Origin: Sediminibacterium salmoneum NBRC 103935
Lineage (GTDB): Bacteria; Bacteroidota; Bacteroidia; Chitinophagales; Chitinophagaceae
Direction: 5' to 3'
DNA length: 64,000 bases
NCBI RefSeq assembly: GCF_000511175.1
Contig: NZ_KI866530.1
Span: 178,094 to 242,093 of the forward strand
Shown here: positions 51,551 to 60,439 of the stretch, piece after piece
Layout of the letters: each line of letters begins with the position of its first letter
Numbering within the stretch: position 1 is the first letter of the stretch
Program-made: the position numbers and the translations under genes
The notes under the pieces: generated by a model
Seen by the model: the letters and a program-made list of their open reading frames with translations, nothing else
What the model was told of the DNA's origin: nothing
The model's database searches: none

Positions 51551-54292
51551 ATGAAGGATTTTTCGTACATCACCCATTCACATCCGGCATTCATTGAGAG
51601 TCTTTATAAAGACTTTTTGACTGATCCATCGCTGGTTGACCCCGATTTAAGAAAGTTTTTTGAAGGATTTGACTTTGCTGTCAATGGAAATTATAGGGCA
51701 GGCCAGGCTGCGCCGGGATCCGTTGATACCGGATCCATAGATTGGATGCAGGAAATTAAAGTCTACAGATTAATTCTGGGATATAGGAATAAAGGCCATT
51801 TGGTTGCCAAAACCAACCCGATTCGTACAAGAAAGGACAGAGGAGCTAATCTGGACCTTGGTTTTTTTGGATTGTCAGAAGCAGACCTTAATACGGTTTT
51901 CCAGGCGGGTAATCTGATTGGTTTAGGACCTGCTCCGCTGAAGCAGATTCTGGCGCATTTGCAAAATGCCTACGCAAATCATGTAGGCATTGAATTTAAG
52001 TATATCAGTGATCAGAAAAAAGTAGACTTTCTGACAGCAGAAATGGAGAAGCATTTTGCTCAACCGCTGCCATTGCAGAAGAAGCAGCGCATCCTTGAGA
52101 AACTTAATCAGGGTGTAATGTTCGAGAAATTCCTGCACACTAAATACATAGGACAAAAAAGATTTTCACTGGAAGGGGGAGAGACCACCATTGCTGCGCT
52201 GGATGCCATTATCAATACTGCGGCCAATCAGGAAGTAAAGGAAGTTGTAATTGGAATGGCCCACAGAGGAAGACTGAATGTACTGGCCAATATCATGGGA
52301 AAAACCTATGAACAGATTTTCAGTGAATTTGAAGGGACGGCAACCATTGATCAGACCATGGGTAGCGGAGATGTGAAATACCATATGGGGTATGGAAGCG
52401 AAGTGAAAACCATGGATGATAAAACCATACACCTTAAGCTGATGCCGAACCCTTCACACCTGGAAGCAGTTGATCCGGTTGTGGTTGGTTTTGCAAGAGC
52501 AAAAGCAGATTTGATTTCTGAAAGTCATTTTGAAAAGATTTTACCCATATTGATACACGGGGATGCTTCTGTTGCAGGTCAGGGTATAGTGTATGAGGTT
52601 CTACAGATGAGCAAACTTCGCGGGTACTATACAGGTGGTACAATTCATTTTGTTATCAATAATCAGATTGGATTTACTACCGATTTTGAAGATGCCCGTA
52701 GTGCAGATTATTCAACTTCTGTTGCTGCCATGGTACAGGCTCCTGTGTTGCATGTGAATGGAGATGATGCAGAAGCAGTTGTAAAGTGCGCGGAAATTGC
52801 AACCCGTTACAGACAGGAATTTAATTCAGATATCTTTATAGACATGGTTTGCTACCGCAAACATGGTCATAATGAAGGGGATGATCCAAAGTATACCCAG
52901 CCTCAGTTATATGCTTTAATTGATAAGCATCAGAATCCGAGAGAAATTTATACGCAGTTCCTGATTCAGAATGGAACCCATGATGCACAGGAGCTTGCTA
53001 AATCAATGGAGAAGAAATTCTGGAGCGATTTACAGGAACGTCTGGATGAAGTAAAGCAAAATCCACTTCCATATAAACACCAGCCTCCTGAATTAATCTG
53101 GAAGTCATTTGTGAAGGCATCAACCGAAAATTTTGAAGCTTCTCCTGTTACAACCATTGATGATGCTAAGTTTAATTTGCTTTTTAATGGACTCATGAAG
53201 TGGCCGGATAATTTTAAGCCATTGAAGAAAATAGAGAAGTTAATTCAGGATAAGGTTAAACTATTCGAGACTGAGGGCAAAGTAGATTGGGCTACAGCTG
53301 AGCTGATGGCGTATGGATCCATACTTACTGAGGGTAATGTGGTTAGAATGAGTGGTCAGGATGTGAAGAGGGGAACTTTTAGTCATCGCCATGCTGTTAT
53401 CAGGGATGAAGAAACCAATGCTGAATACAATCGTCTGAACCATTTTCAGGAAAATCAGGAGCAATTCAGAATATATAACTCTTTGCTAAGCGAATATGGT
53501 GTATTGGGTTTTGAATACGGCTATGCAATGGCTAACCCCAATGCCCTGGTAATCTGGGAAGCACAGTTTGGTGATTTCTGTAACGGAGCACAAACTATGA
53601 TTGACCAGTTTATTGCAGCCGGCGAACAAAAATGGCAAAGACAAAATGGGCTGGTGATGTTGTTGCCACATGGTTACGAAGGACAAGGCCCTGAACATAG
53701 CAGTGCAAGAATGGAGCGCTTTCTTCAAATGTGTGCTGAAATGAATATGGTGATTACCAATATTACAAGCGCAGCTAATTTATTCCATGCATTCAGAAGA
53801 CAGATTACCTGGAATTTCCGTAAGCCTTTAATTAATTTCTCACCAAAGGCAAACCTACGTAATCCTGGTACATATAGCAGGAAGGAAGAATTCCTTACTG
53901 GTGGATTTAAAGAAGTAATTGATGATGTTTTTGTTCAGGATCCTGCTGCTGTTAAAAAAGTTTTATTCTGTTCTGGTAAATTGTATTTTGAACTGGCAGA
54001 TAAACAGGCAAAGGAAAACAGACAGGATATTGCTATTGTAAGACTGGAGCAGATTTATCCAATGCCGGTTCAGCAACTGGATACCTTATACAAAAAGTAC
54101 AATAAAGCTACCTGGTTCTGGGTTCAGGAAGAGCCATTGAATATGGGAGCGGCTACTTTCCTTCAAACCAATCTGAAAACCATCAATTTTGGGGTAATCA
54201 GCAGAAATGCAAGTGCTGCAACCGCAACTGGTTATGCTAAAGTGCATGCACAGGAACAATTGGAAATTATTGAAACAGCATTTAATATTTAA
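51551..54292 (+). CDS. sucA: 2-oxoglutarate dehydrogenase E1 component
   Basis: 913 residues, close to the 930 or so of E. coli SucA. Thiamine-diphosphate enzyme that decarboxylates 2-oxoglutarate in the TCA cycle. MAHRGRLNVLANIMGK and HGHNEGDDP are the usual cofactor-binding blocks; IVRLEQIYPMPVQQL is the C-terminal domain. A short palindrome AACCTAGGTT (51458-51467) lies in the 205-base gap ahead, between it and rpsT. The E2 gene follows 33 bases later. Confidence 0.97.
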   Translation: MKDFSYITHSHPAFIESLYKDFLTDPSLVDPDLRKFFEGFDFAVNGNYRAGQAAPGSVDTGSIDWMQEIKVYRLILGYRNKGHLVAKTNPIRTRKDRGANLDLGFFGLSEADLNTVFQAGNLIGLGPAPLKQILAHLQNAYANHVGIEFKYISDQKKVDFLTAEMEKHFAQPLPLQKKQRILEKLNQGVMFEKFLHTKYIGQKRFSLEGGETTIAALDAIINTAANQEVKEVVIGMAHRGRLNVLANIMGKTYEQIFSEFEGTATIDQTMGSGDVKYHMGYGSEVKTMDDKTIHLKLMPNPSHLEAVDPVVVGFARAKADLISESHFEKILPILIHGDASVAGQGIVYEVLQMSKLRGYYTGGTIHFVINNQIGFTTDFEDARSADYSTSVAAMVQAPVLHVNGDDAEAVVKCAEIATRYRQEFNSDIFIDMVCYRKHGHNEGDDPKYTQPQLYALIDKHQNPREIYTQFLIQNGTHDAQELAKSMEKKFWSDLQERLDEVKQNPLPYKHQPPELIWKSFVKASTENFEASPVTTIDDAKFNLLFNGLMKWPDNFKPLKKIEKLIQDKVKLFETEGKVDWATAELMAYGSILTEGNVVRMSGQDVKRGTFSHRHAVIRDEETNAEYNRLNHFQENQEQFRIYNSLLSEYGVLGFEYGYAMANPNALVIWEAQFGDFCNGAQTMIDQFIAAGEQKWQRQNGLVMLLPHGYEGQGPEHSSARMERFLQMCAEMNMVITNITSAANLFHAFRRQITWNFRKPLINFSPKANLRNPGTYSRKEEFLTGGFKEVIDDVFVQDPAAVKKVLFCSGKLYFELADKQAKENRQDIAIVRLEQIYPMPVQQLDTLYKKYNKATWFWVQEEPLNMGAATFLQTNLKTINFGVISRNASAATATGYAKVHAQEQLEIIETAFNI

Positions 54293-54325
54293 TAGTCAAT
54301 CTATATACCTAATTAATCTCTCGTT

Positions 54326-55546
54326 ATGATCGAAATAAAAGTACCAACAGTAGGCGAATCAATCAATGAAGTAACACTTCTAAAGTGGACTAAAAAAGAT
54401 GGGGAATGGGTGGAACGTGATGAAGTGATTGCAGAGCTAGAAAGCGAAAAAGCCACTTTTGAAGTGAATGCTGAAAAGGCAGGTATTCTGAAGACTGTTG
54501 GTAAAGAGGGAGATACTTTAAATATTGGAGATGTTTTGGCCAATATTGATGATACGGCAGCAAAGCCTGAAGGGGTTACTGCACCTGAGCCAGCGCCAGC
54601 TGCTGCTGCGCCTGTTGCAACTAATCAAGCACCTGTAACAACTGTTTCCAACGATATTAAAGCCAGTCCCGTTGCTTCTGCAATTATTGCAGATAAAAAA
54701 GTGGATACTAAATCCATTACGCCTTCCGGAACTGGAGGTAAGATCATGAAGCAGGATGTACTAGACGCTTTAAATAACCCAGGAAAAAAATCATTTGCAT
54801 CAGATGGAGCATTATTTAGCAGAAATGTGCGTCAGGAAAAAATGAGTGCGCTAAGAAGAACCATCAGCAGAAGATTGGTGGAGTCTAAAAATACAACTGC
54901 CATGCTCACTACTTTCAATGAAGTAGACATGACGCAGATTATGGAGATCAGAAAGCAGTACAAGGATAAATTTAAAGAAGGGCATGGGGTTAATTTGGGT
55001 TTCATGAGTTTCTTTGCGAAAGCCTGTGCAATTGCTCTGGCAGAATGGCCTTCTGTAAATGCCTATATTGACGGAGATCAGATTGTTTATCACGATTATG
55101 CCGACATCAGTATTGCAGTGAGTACCCCAAGAGGACTTACTGTTCCGGTTATGAGAAATGTAGAGAGTCTTAGCATGGCAGATATTGAAAAGAAAGTAGT
55201 GGAACTGGCTGCAAAAGCAAGAGACAGCAAATTAACTGCTGAAGAATTACAGGGTGGAACTTTTACCATAACCAATGGTGGTGTGTTTGGGAGTTTAATG
55301 AGCACGCCAATTATTAATATTCCTCAAAGTGCTATTTTGGGAATGCACAAAATTCAGGAACGTCCAATGGCCATCAATGGTCAGGTTGTAATTCGTCCGA
55401 TGATGTATCTGGCATTAAGTTACGACCACCGTATCATTGACGGAAGAGAAAGTGTTAGCTTCCTTGTGCGAGTGAAAGAGCTTTTAGAGAATCCAGCATT
55501 GTTGCTGATAGGAAAAGATCCAGTTAAAGCTTTATTGGAATTATAG
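54326..55546 (+). CDS. sucB: Dihydrolipoyllysine succinyltransferase (E2 of 2-oxoglutarate dehydrogenase)
   Basis: 406 residues. Lipoyl domain with Lys42 (ESEKATFEV), Pro/Ala-rich linker, E3-binding domain around residues 112-150 and catalytic domain with His368 and Asp372 (DHRIIDG). One lipoyl domain, so the normal bacterial E2. It overlaps the next gene by one base. Confidence 0.96.
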   Translation: MIEIKVPTVGESINEVTLLKWTKKDGEWVERDEVIAELESEKATFEVNAEKAGILKTVGKEGDTLNIGDVLANIDDTAAKPEGVTAPEPAPAAAAPVATNQAPVTTVSNDIKASPVASAIIADKKVDTKSITPSGTGGKIMKQDVLDALNNPGKKSFASDGALFSRNVRQEKMSALRRTISRRLVESKNTTAMLTTFNEVDMTQIMEIRKQYKDKFKEGHGVNLGFMSFFAKACAIALAEWPSVNAYIDGDQIVYHDYADISIAVSTPRGLTVPVMRNVESLSMADIEKKVVELAAKARDSKLTAEELQGGTFTITNGGVFGSLMSTPIINIPQSAILGMHKIQERPMAINGQVVIRPMMYLALSYDHRIIDGRESVSFLVRVKELLENPALLLIGKDPVKALLEL

Positions 55547-56745
55547 TGAAGTACGCAGCCAATTATGTAAAATCTGCTGCTGCAATACTAAGCTCATTTA
55601 AAAACGAATCGCCTTTTTCGATTTATCTGAAAGCCTACTTTGCTGCGAACAAAAAGTTCGGTTCCAAGGATCGTAAATTCATTGGTCAGCTTTGCTATCA
55701 GTATTTTAGAACCGGCAAATCCTTAACTGATTTGCCGACGGAAGAAGCTATAAGGGTTGCTTGCTTTTTATGTAATGAACAACCCAGTGATTGGGGTGTA
55801 TTATTCAATGAAGTATGGATAGAAGCATGGTCGCCAGCGTTGTCTGAGCGAATTGCTTTTATTCAAAAGGAAATTCCTGCCTTTAAAGTAGAAATGATTT
55901 TTCCTTTTGAAAAATGGATAAGTAAATCAATTGATTTCAGCTTATTTAATGAATCACATTTAATTCAACCTTATCTATTCCTTCGCATACGCCCGGGAAG
56001 GCAACAAAATGTTTTAAAAGCCCTTGATAAGGCTAATATCGCTTACACCACCATCAGTGAAAATTGTCTGGCATTGGCCAATGGAACAAAACTGGAAGGC
56101 ATAGGTGAGATAGATAAAGATTTCGTAGTGCAGGACTATAGTTCTCAACAAACTGCAGCATTAATGGAGCCTGCAAAAAAACTGCGCAAGGGGAAAGATG
56201 CTTCCATTGATGTCTGGGACTCCTGTGCAGCCAGCGGAGGAAAATCAATTTTAGCAAGGGATGTTTTGGGTAATATGAATCTGACCGTTTCAGATGTAAG
56301 AAAAACAATCATTCAAAATTTAATCAGCAGATTTCAGAGAGCAGGGATACGTCAGTTTGATTCTGTAATCGTGAACCTGAGTGAGCCGCTTCAATCTTCC
56401 GAATTGCAGCATAAGACTTTTGACCTGATTATATGTGACGCACCTTGTACCGGAAGCGGTACATGGGGCAGAACCCCGGAACAGCTATTGTTCTTTAAGA
56501 CGGAAAGCATTCAAGACTATCAGCAAACGCAACAGGCGATAGTAAAATCTGTATTTCCCAAGTTAAGACCCGGCGCATTCTTTCTTTATATTACCTGTTC
56601 TGTTTTTGAAGCAGAAAATGAGGCAATGGTTAATTATATTTCACAAACATTTCCGAATGCTGAACTGCTTAGTCAACAGTTAATTGCCGGATTTGGAAAA
56701 AGGGCAGATTCTATGTTTGCAGCTTTATTTAGAATGCCTGATTAA
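55546..56745 (+). CDS. RsmB/NOP-family 16S/23S rRNA m5C methyltransferase
   Basis: 399 residues, GTG start overlapping the sucB stop by one base. Class I SAM methyltransferase: motif I DSCAASGGKS, motif IV DAPCTGSGTWG (catalytic Cys region), motif VI ITCSVFEAENEAM (second catalytic Cys). The N-terminus is the NusB-like RNA-binding part. It is probably cotranscribed with sucAB, an unusual operon for an rRNA modification gene. Which rRNA base it methylates is not known. Confidence 0.92.
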   Translation: MKYAANYVKSAAAILSSFKNESPFSIYLKAYFAANKKFGSKDRKFIGQLCYQYFRTGKSLTDLPTEEAIRVACFLCNEQPSDWGVLFNEVWIEAWSPALSERIAFIQKEIPAFKVEMIFPFEKWISKSIDFSLFNESHLIQPYLFLRIRPGRQQNVLKALDKANIAYTTISENCLALANGTKLEGIGEIDKDFVVQDYSSQQTAALMEPAKKLRKGKDASIDVWDSCAASGGKSILARDVLGNMNLTVSDVRKTIIQNLISRFQRAGIRQFDSVIVNLSEPLQSSELQHKTFDLIICDAPCTGSGTWGRTPEQLLFFKTESIQDYQQTQQAIVKSVFPKLRPGAFFLYITCSVFEAENEAMVNYISQTFPNAELLSQQLIAGFGKRADSMFAALFRMPD

Positions 56746-57857
56746 GGATTGAGTATTAACTCGCCTCTCTGAATGATACCTCCTCCAATAACATCATTGT
56801 CTTCATAAAAAACGGCACTCTGTCCGGGTGCAATGCTTTTTACATTCTCATAAAAACGAGCCCTGATTACGCCATTAGGTTCGTTATATAAATTGCTAAG
56901 AGCACCTTTGTCTTTATATCGGATCCGGGTAATGGCTTCCATGCCATCTGTAATTCCATCGTATTTAATCCAGTTAATCTTTCCTACCATCATGTCGTTT
57001 TGCTCCAGATCTGCTTCATCTCCTAATACAACAATATTATTATCTGGATCAATGGATGTTACATAAACAGGATGTCCCATTGCAATCTCTAATCCCTTTC
57101 TTTGTCCGATAGTATAAAAGGGATACCCTTTATGCTTTCCGAGTTTTTTACCTGTTTTATCTACAAACCAGCCACCAGCTACTTTATCTTCCAATCCATC
57201 CACTCTTCTTTTCAGAAATCCGCGGTAATCATTGTCCGGTACAAAACAGATTTCATAACTCTCACTTTTCTTAGCTAATTCCGGGTAGCCCATATCCATG
57301 GCCATTTGTCTGATGGCAGATTTGCGGTAACCTCCCAATGGCATAATGGTTCTGCTTAAGAGTTCCTGATCTAACCCCCACAGAACATAACTCTGGTCTT
57401 TTGTTTCATCTAAACCTTTACTGATTACATATCGGCCATTGGTATGTTGTCTGATAGATGCATAATGGCCGGTTGCTATATAATCGCATTCCAAAGCATT
57501 GGCCCTTTTTAACAATGCCCTCCATTTAATATGTGTATTGCACATCACACAAGGATTAGGCGTTCTTCCGGCCAGGTATTCTTCTACGAAGTTTTCAATT
57601 ACAAAATCGCCAAATTCATCTCTTATATCCAGAATAAAATGCGGAAATCCATGATGAACCGCAGCCTGCCTGGCATCGTTGAAAGAATCTATATTGCAGC
57701 AACCCGTTTCTTTGGTACTGGTTCCACTGCTGGCATAATCCCAGGTTTTCATTGTGATTCCAATCACTTCATACCCCTCATGGTGCAACATAAGTGCAGT
57801 AACGGTACTATCAATACCCCCGCTCATTGCAACCAGAACTTTCCCCTTACGACTCAT
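56742..57857 (-). CDS. mnmA: tRNA-specific 2-thiouridylase MnmA
   Basis: 371 residues from ATG 57857. Makes s2U34 in tRNA Lys, Glu and Gln. P-loop MSGGIDST at the N-terminus; catalytic cysteines in NPCVMCN and EICFVPD; GIGQRKGLEIAMGHP-like segment present (here TIGQRKGLEIAMGHP). A TTG at 57878 extends the frame, but the -7 promoter element overlaps it (57876-57883), so 57857 is preferred. Its stop shares TTAA with the convergent methyltransferase. Confidence 0.94.
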   Translation of the reverse strand: MSRKGKVLVAMSGGIDSTVTALMLHHEGYEVIGITMKTWDYASSGTSTKETGCCNIDSFNDARQAAVHHGFPHFILDIRDEFGDFVIENFVEEYLAGRTPNPCVMCNTHIKWRALLKRANALECDYIATGHYASIRQHTNGRYVISKGLDETKDQSYVLWGLDQELLSRTIMPLGGYRKSAIRQMAMDMGYPELAKKSESYEICFVPDNDYRGFLKRRVDGLEDKVAGGWFVDKTGKKLGKHKGYPFYTIGQRKGLEIAMGHPVYVTSIDPDNNIVVLGDEADLEQNDMMVGKINWIKYDGITDGMEAITRIRYKDKGALSNLYNEPNGVIRARFYENVKSIAPGQSAVFYEDNDVIGGGIIQRGELILNP

Positions 57858-57875
57858 AATTGCCAATAATTTCTG

Positions 57876-57883
57876 CAAAATTA
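57876..57883 (-). promoter_or_regulatory. Candidate -7 promoter element for mnmA
   Basis: Reads TAATTTTG on the minus strand, matching TAnnTTTG, 18 bases before the ATG at 57857. It overlaps the alternative TTG start, which argues against that start. Confidence 0.5.
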
Positions 57884-58004
57884 GAACAATGGGGGCAAAT
57901 AAGGTCGATTTGGACTTTCGAGAACCGTTAAAATCAAATTGGCAATGCGGGAATTACGCATTTTACTTAATTTCATTTTTTAGAAATTGATAAAAAAACA
58001 CACT

Positions 58005-58448
58005 ATGATTAAACTGACAGCTATTGGAAATCTGGGAAAAGATGCCATGTTGAATAATGTAAATGGTAAAAATGTAATCAATTTTACCGTTGCCCATACG
58101 GAACGGTACAAGGATGCTCAGGGTAATCAGAAAGACAAAACCACCTGGGTTGATTGCGCTTATTGGACAGAAAGAACGGGCATTGCCCCCTATTTAAAGA
58201 AGGGTACGCAAGTATATGTAGAAGGTCAGCCCGATGTTAGAACTTATACAACAAAAGACGGTACAAACGGGGCTACCCTTACTTTAAGGGTTAGTAGTGT
58301 TCAGTTGTTAGGTAGCAGAAGCGGGGAATCTTCTCCCGGTACTGGTGGATATACCGGCGGGGGATATCAGCCTGCTCCTTCTCCAAGCGCTTCACCCATG
58401 GCACCTTCTTCTGATATAACAGAAGCTTTTGATGATTTGCCATTCTAG
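58005..58448 (+). CDS. ssb: Single-stranded DNA-binding protein
   Basis: 147 residues from ATG 58005 (a TTG at 57987 would add six). N-terminal OB fold (GNLGKDAMLNNVNGKNVINF, WVDCAYWTER, VYVEGQPDVRTY), then a glycine/proline-rich linker and the acidic tip DDLPF that binds repair proteins. A small hairpin (ATGCG/CGCAT, 57945-57961) lies in the gap ahead. A strong terminator follows. Confidence 0.95.
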   Translation: MIKLTAIGNLGKDAMLNNVNGKNVINFTVAHTERYKDAQGNQKDKTTWVDCAYWTERTGIAPYLKKGTQVYVEGQPDVRTYTTKDGTNGATLTLRVSSVQLLGSRSGESSPGTGGYTGGGYQPAPSPSASPMAPSSDITEAFDDLPF

Positions 58449-58463
58449 GATAATCTGATTCAG

Positions 58464-58495
58464 AAAAAGGGCAATACCAGTGTATTGCCCTTTTT
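58464..58495 (+). terminator. Rho-independent terminator after ssb
   Basis: AAAAAGGGCAATAC (58464-58477) pairs fully with GTATTGCCCTTTTT (58482-58495) around a 4-base loop. Works in either direction because of the flanking A- and T-runs. Confidence 0.9.
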
Positions 58496-58521
58496 CATTT
58501 ATACCATTCAGTCCCTTTTTT

Positions 58522-58558
58522 TACAGTTCAGTGTTCATTTTCTACAGTTGAGCTGTAG
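58522..58558. promoter_or_regulatory. Candidate regulatory repeats before the double-FAS1 gene
   Basis: CTACAG (58542-58547) and CTGTAG (58553-58558) form a perfect inverted repeat around TTGAG. A direct copy TACAGTT lies at 58522-58528 and again at 58543-58549, 21 bases apart. The site is between the ssb terminator and the FAS1 gene. Confidence 0.4.
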
Positions 58559-58609
58559 CAGGGCAACGTTTATTCATTCACCCTGTTCTTATTGTTTAAA
58601 CTTCAATAT

Positions 58610-59530
58610 ATGAAAAGTAAACAGTTTTTACAGAAAATGATGGTAGGATTGTCTTTAATCCTTATGCTAGGTACAAGTTGCAAAAAAGAAGAAACGCCTG
58701 CAGCACAAACGATTGCAGACATTGTAAATTCAAATGCCAATTTTAGTGTCTTAAAAGCTGCGGTTGAAAAAGCCGGTATCGGAAGCACTTTGTCTGGCGG
58801 AACCCTGACCGTATTTGCACCCGATAATGCCGCTTTCGCAGCAGCAGGTATTTCAGCGTCAACCCTACAGTCTTTAACAGCAGCACAGGTTGCCAATATC
58901 CTGACCTATCACGTGTTAGGTTCACGCGTAAGTTCTTCGGAAGTTCCTGCCAGTGATGCAGTAGGTAGTCTTCAGGGACAGAAAATATTTGCTTCCAGAA
59001 ATGCAAACGGAGTTTTTGTAAATGGTATCAAAGTAAAATCAGCTGATGTTCAGGCCAGCAATGGAATCATCCACGTAATTGAAAATGTGCTGATGCCACC
59101 TACACAAACCATACAACAGATTGCAGCAGGTAATCCTAACTTAAGTTTACTGGTAGCTGCAGTTTCCAAAGCGGGTTTATTAAATGCAATAGGTGCCGAA
59201 GGTAAACTGACTGTATTTGCTCCAACCAACGCAGCATTTAATGCAGCAGGTTTTAATACAGCAGCTGATATTGATGCAGCATCCACCAGTTTAATTAATA
59301 CAGTAGTAAGTTATCATGTTATTGGAACCAATGTATTTGCCAGCGATTTAATTAATGGGGCAACTGCTCCAACATTACAGGGAAGTACTTTAACAATTGG
59401 ACTAAATCCTCCATCTGTTAAAATTACCACCAGCTCTAATCCAGCATCCAATATTATTCTGGAAGGAGGAGTTAATATAGTTGCAACCAATGGGGTTGTA
59501 CACTTAATTAACCGAGTGTTGCTTCCATAA
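58610..59530 (+). CDS. Lipoprotein with two FAS1 (fasciclin) domains
   Basis: 306 residues from ATG 58610 (TTG 58592 is less likely). Lipobox GTSC (LMLGTSCKKEE) anchors it to the envelope. Two FAS1 domains: about residues 35-160 (GGTLTVFAPDNAAF, ILTYHVLGSRV, VIHVIENVLMPP) and 165-306 (GKLTVFAPTNAAF, VVSYHVIGTNVF, VVHLINRVLLP). It is probably an adhesion or matrix protein. A terminator follows. Confidence 0.92.
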   Translation: MKSKQFLQKMMVGLSLILMLGTSCKKEETPAAQTIADIVNSNANFSVLKAAVEKAGIGSTLSGGTLTVFAPDNAAFAAAGISASTLQSLTAAQVANILTYHVLGSRVSSSEVPASDAVGSLQGQKIFASRNANGVFVNGIKVKSADVQASNGIIHVIENVLMPPTQTIQQIAAGNPNLSLLVAAVSKAGLLNAIGAEGKLTVFAPTNAAFNAAGFNTAADIDAASTSLINTVVSYHVIGTNVFASDLINGATAPTLQGSTLTIGLNPPSVKITTSSNPASNIILEGGVNIVATNGVVHLINRVLLP

Positions 59531-59552
59531 AAACTTATTATTGCAAAGTTTA

Positions 59553-59590
59553 AATAATCCGGCCCCTTCTGCGGCCGGATTATTTATTTA
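59553..59590 (+). terminator. Rho-independent terminator after the double-FAS1 gene
   Basis: AATAATCCGGCC (59553-59564) pairs with GGCCGGATTATT (59573-59584), a 12-bp stem with an 8-base loop; TTATTTAT follows. Confidence 0.8.
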
Positions 59591-59661
59591 TAGCCAGCAA
59601 TTATATTTTTTTGGCGAATTATTGCAACTTTTTTCTAAAATCCATTGTTTCAGACTGAACT

Positions 59662-60414
59662 ATGAAAATACTCGTTGTATCCAGAGACTTAATGATTGTA
59701 GAGACCCTCTCCAATTTTATGCAGGAGTATGTACCGGATGAGGTAGTAATTAGTCAGCTGAATGAACTTTCAGAAGTCAGAGCCAAATGGAAACTGAATT
59801 TTGATTTTGATTTGGTTTTTGTAGATATGAATGAACAGAATCTGGAATTCATTAAGTGGGAATCCGGATTAAAGCTGGAAGTGCCTGTTGTTATAGTAAA
59901 AGAGAGCGATGTTAAACTTCCCAATCATTTTTTTAGTATTTATGTAATTGATAAGCCAGTCAGTTCTGCTGATATGGTTAGGGCCTTACTAAAATTTGAA
60001 CGTATTAAATATCACTACCCTGAGATAGTGAAAATGCAGGAAAATTCAAGTTTAGCTAACAGCAGAAAATTATTTAAATCCAGATTTTTGATAAAGCTGG
60101 GCTCAAGAATGTTTTTTATAAATACAACTGATATCGCCTGCTTTTTTGTGAGTGATAAAACAGTATATGTTCTAAATAAAGAAGGCATAAAATATCCAAT
60201 TGATTTTTCATTGGAAAAATTACAGCAAATTTTAGATCCTCAATATTTTTTTCGAATCAACCGATACATGATTTGCAATGCAGGGTTTATTAAGGAAATA
60301 AAAAAGTATATCAATAGCCGCCTCAAAATTATATTAACAGCAGGTAATTATTCATACGAAGCAGTTGTAAGTCGGGAGAGGGTTTATGCCTTTAAAAAGT
60401 GGGTTGAGAATTAA
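59662..60414 (+). CDS. LytTR-type response regulator
   Basis: 250 residues. N-terminal receiver-like domain (1-115) with LVFVDMNEQ and a lysine in IDKPVSSADM; C-terminal LytTR DNA-binding domain (about 150-250) with FFRINRYMICNAGFIKEI-type pattern. The acidic pocket near the start is SRD rather than the usual DD/DE, so phosphorylation may be changed. No kinase is next to it. The dehydrogenase gene starts 26 bases downstream. Confidence 0.88.
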   Translation: MKILVVSRDLMIVETLSNFMQEYVPDEVVISQLNELSEVRAKWKLNFDFDLVFVDMNEQNLEFIKWESGLKLEVPVVIVKESDVKLPNHFFSIYVIDKPVSSADMVRALLKFERIKYHYPEIVKMQENSSLANSRKLFKSRFLIKLGSRMFFINTTDIACFFVSDKTVYVLNKEGIKYPIDFSLEKLQQILDPQYFFRINRYMICNAGFIKEIKKYINSRLKIILTAGNYSYEAVVSRERVYAFKKWVEN

Positions 60415-60439
60415 TCATTTTGCTTCGTACATTGCAGGT

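Noticed and set aside
57876-57878. TTG as the mnmA start
   Set aside because: It overlaps a -7 promoter element; ATG 57857 begins directly before the P-loop as in other MnmA proteins.
57888-57990. Short forward frame between mnmA and ssb
   Set aside because: About 34 residues, no family signal, overlaps the divergent promoter area.
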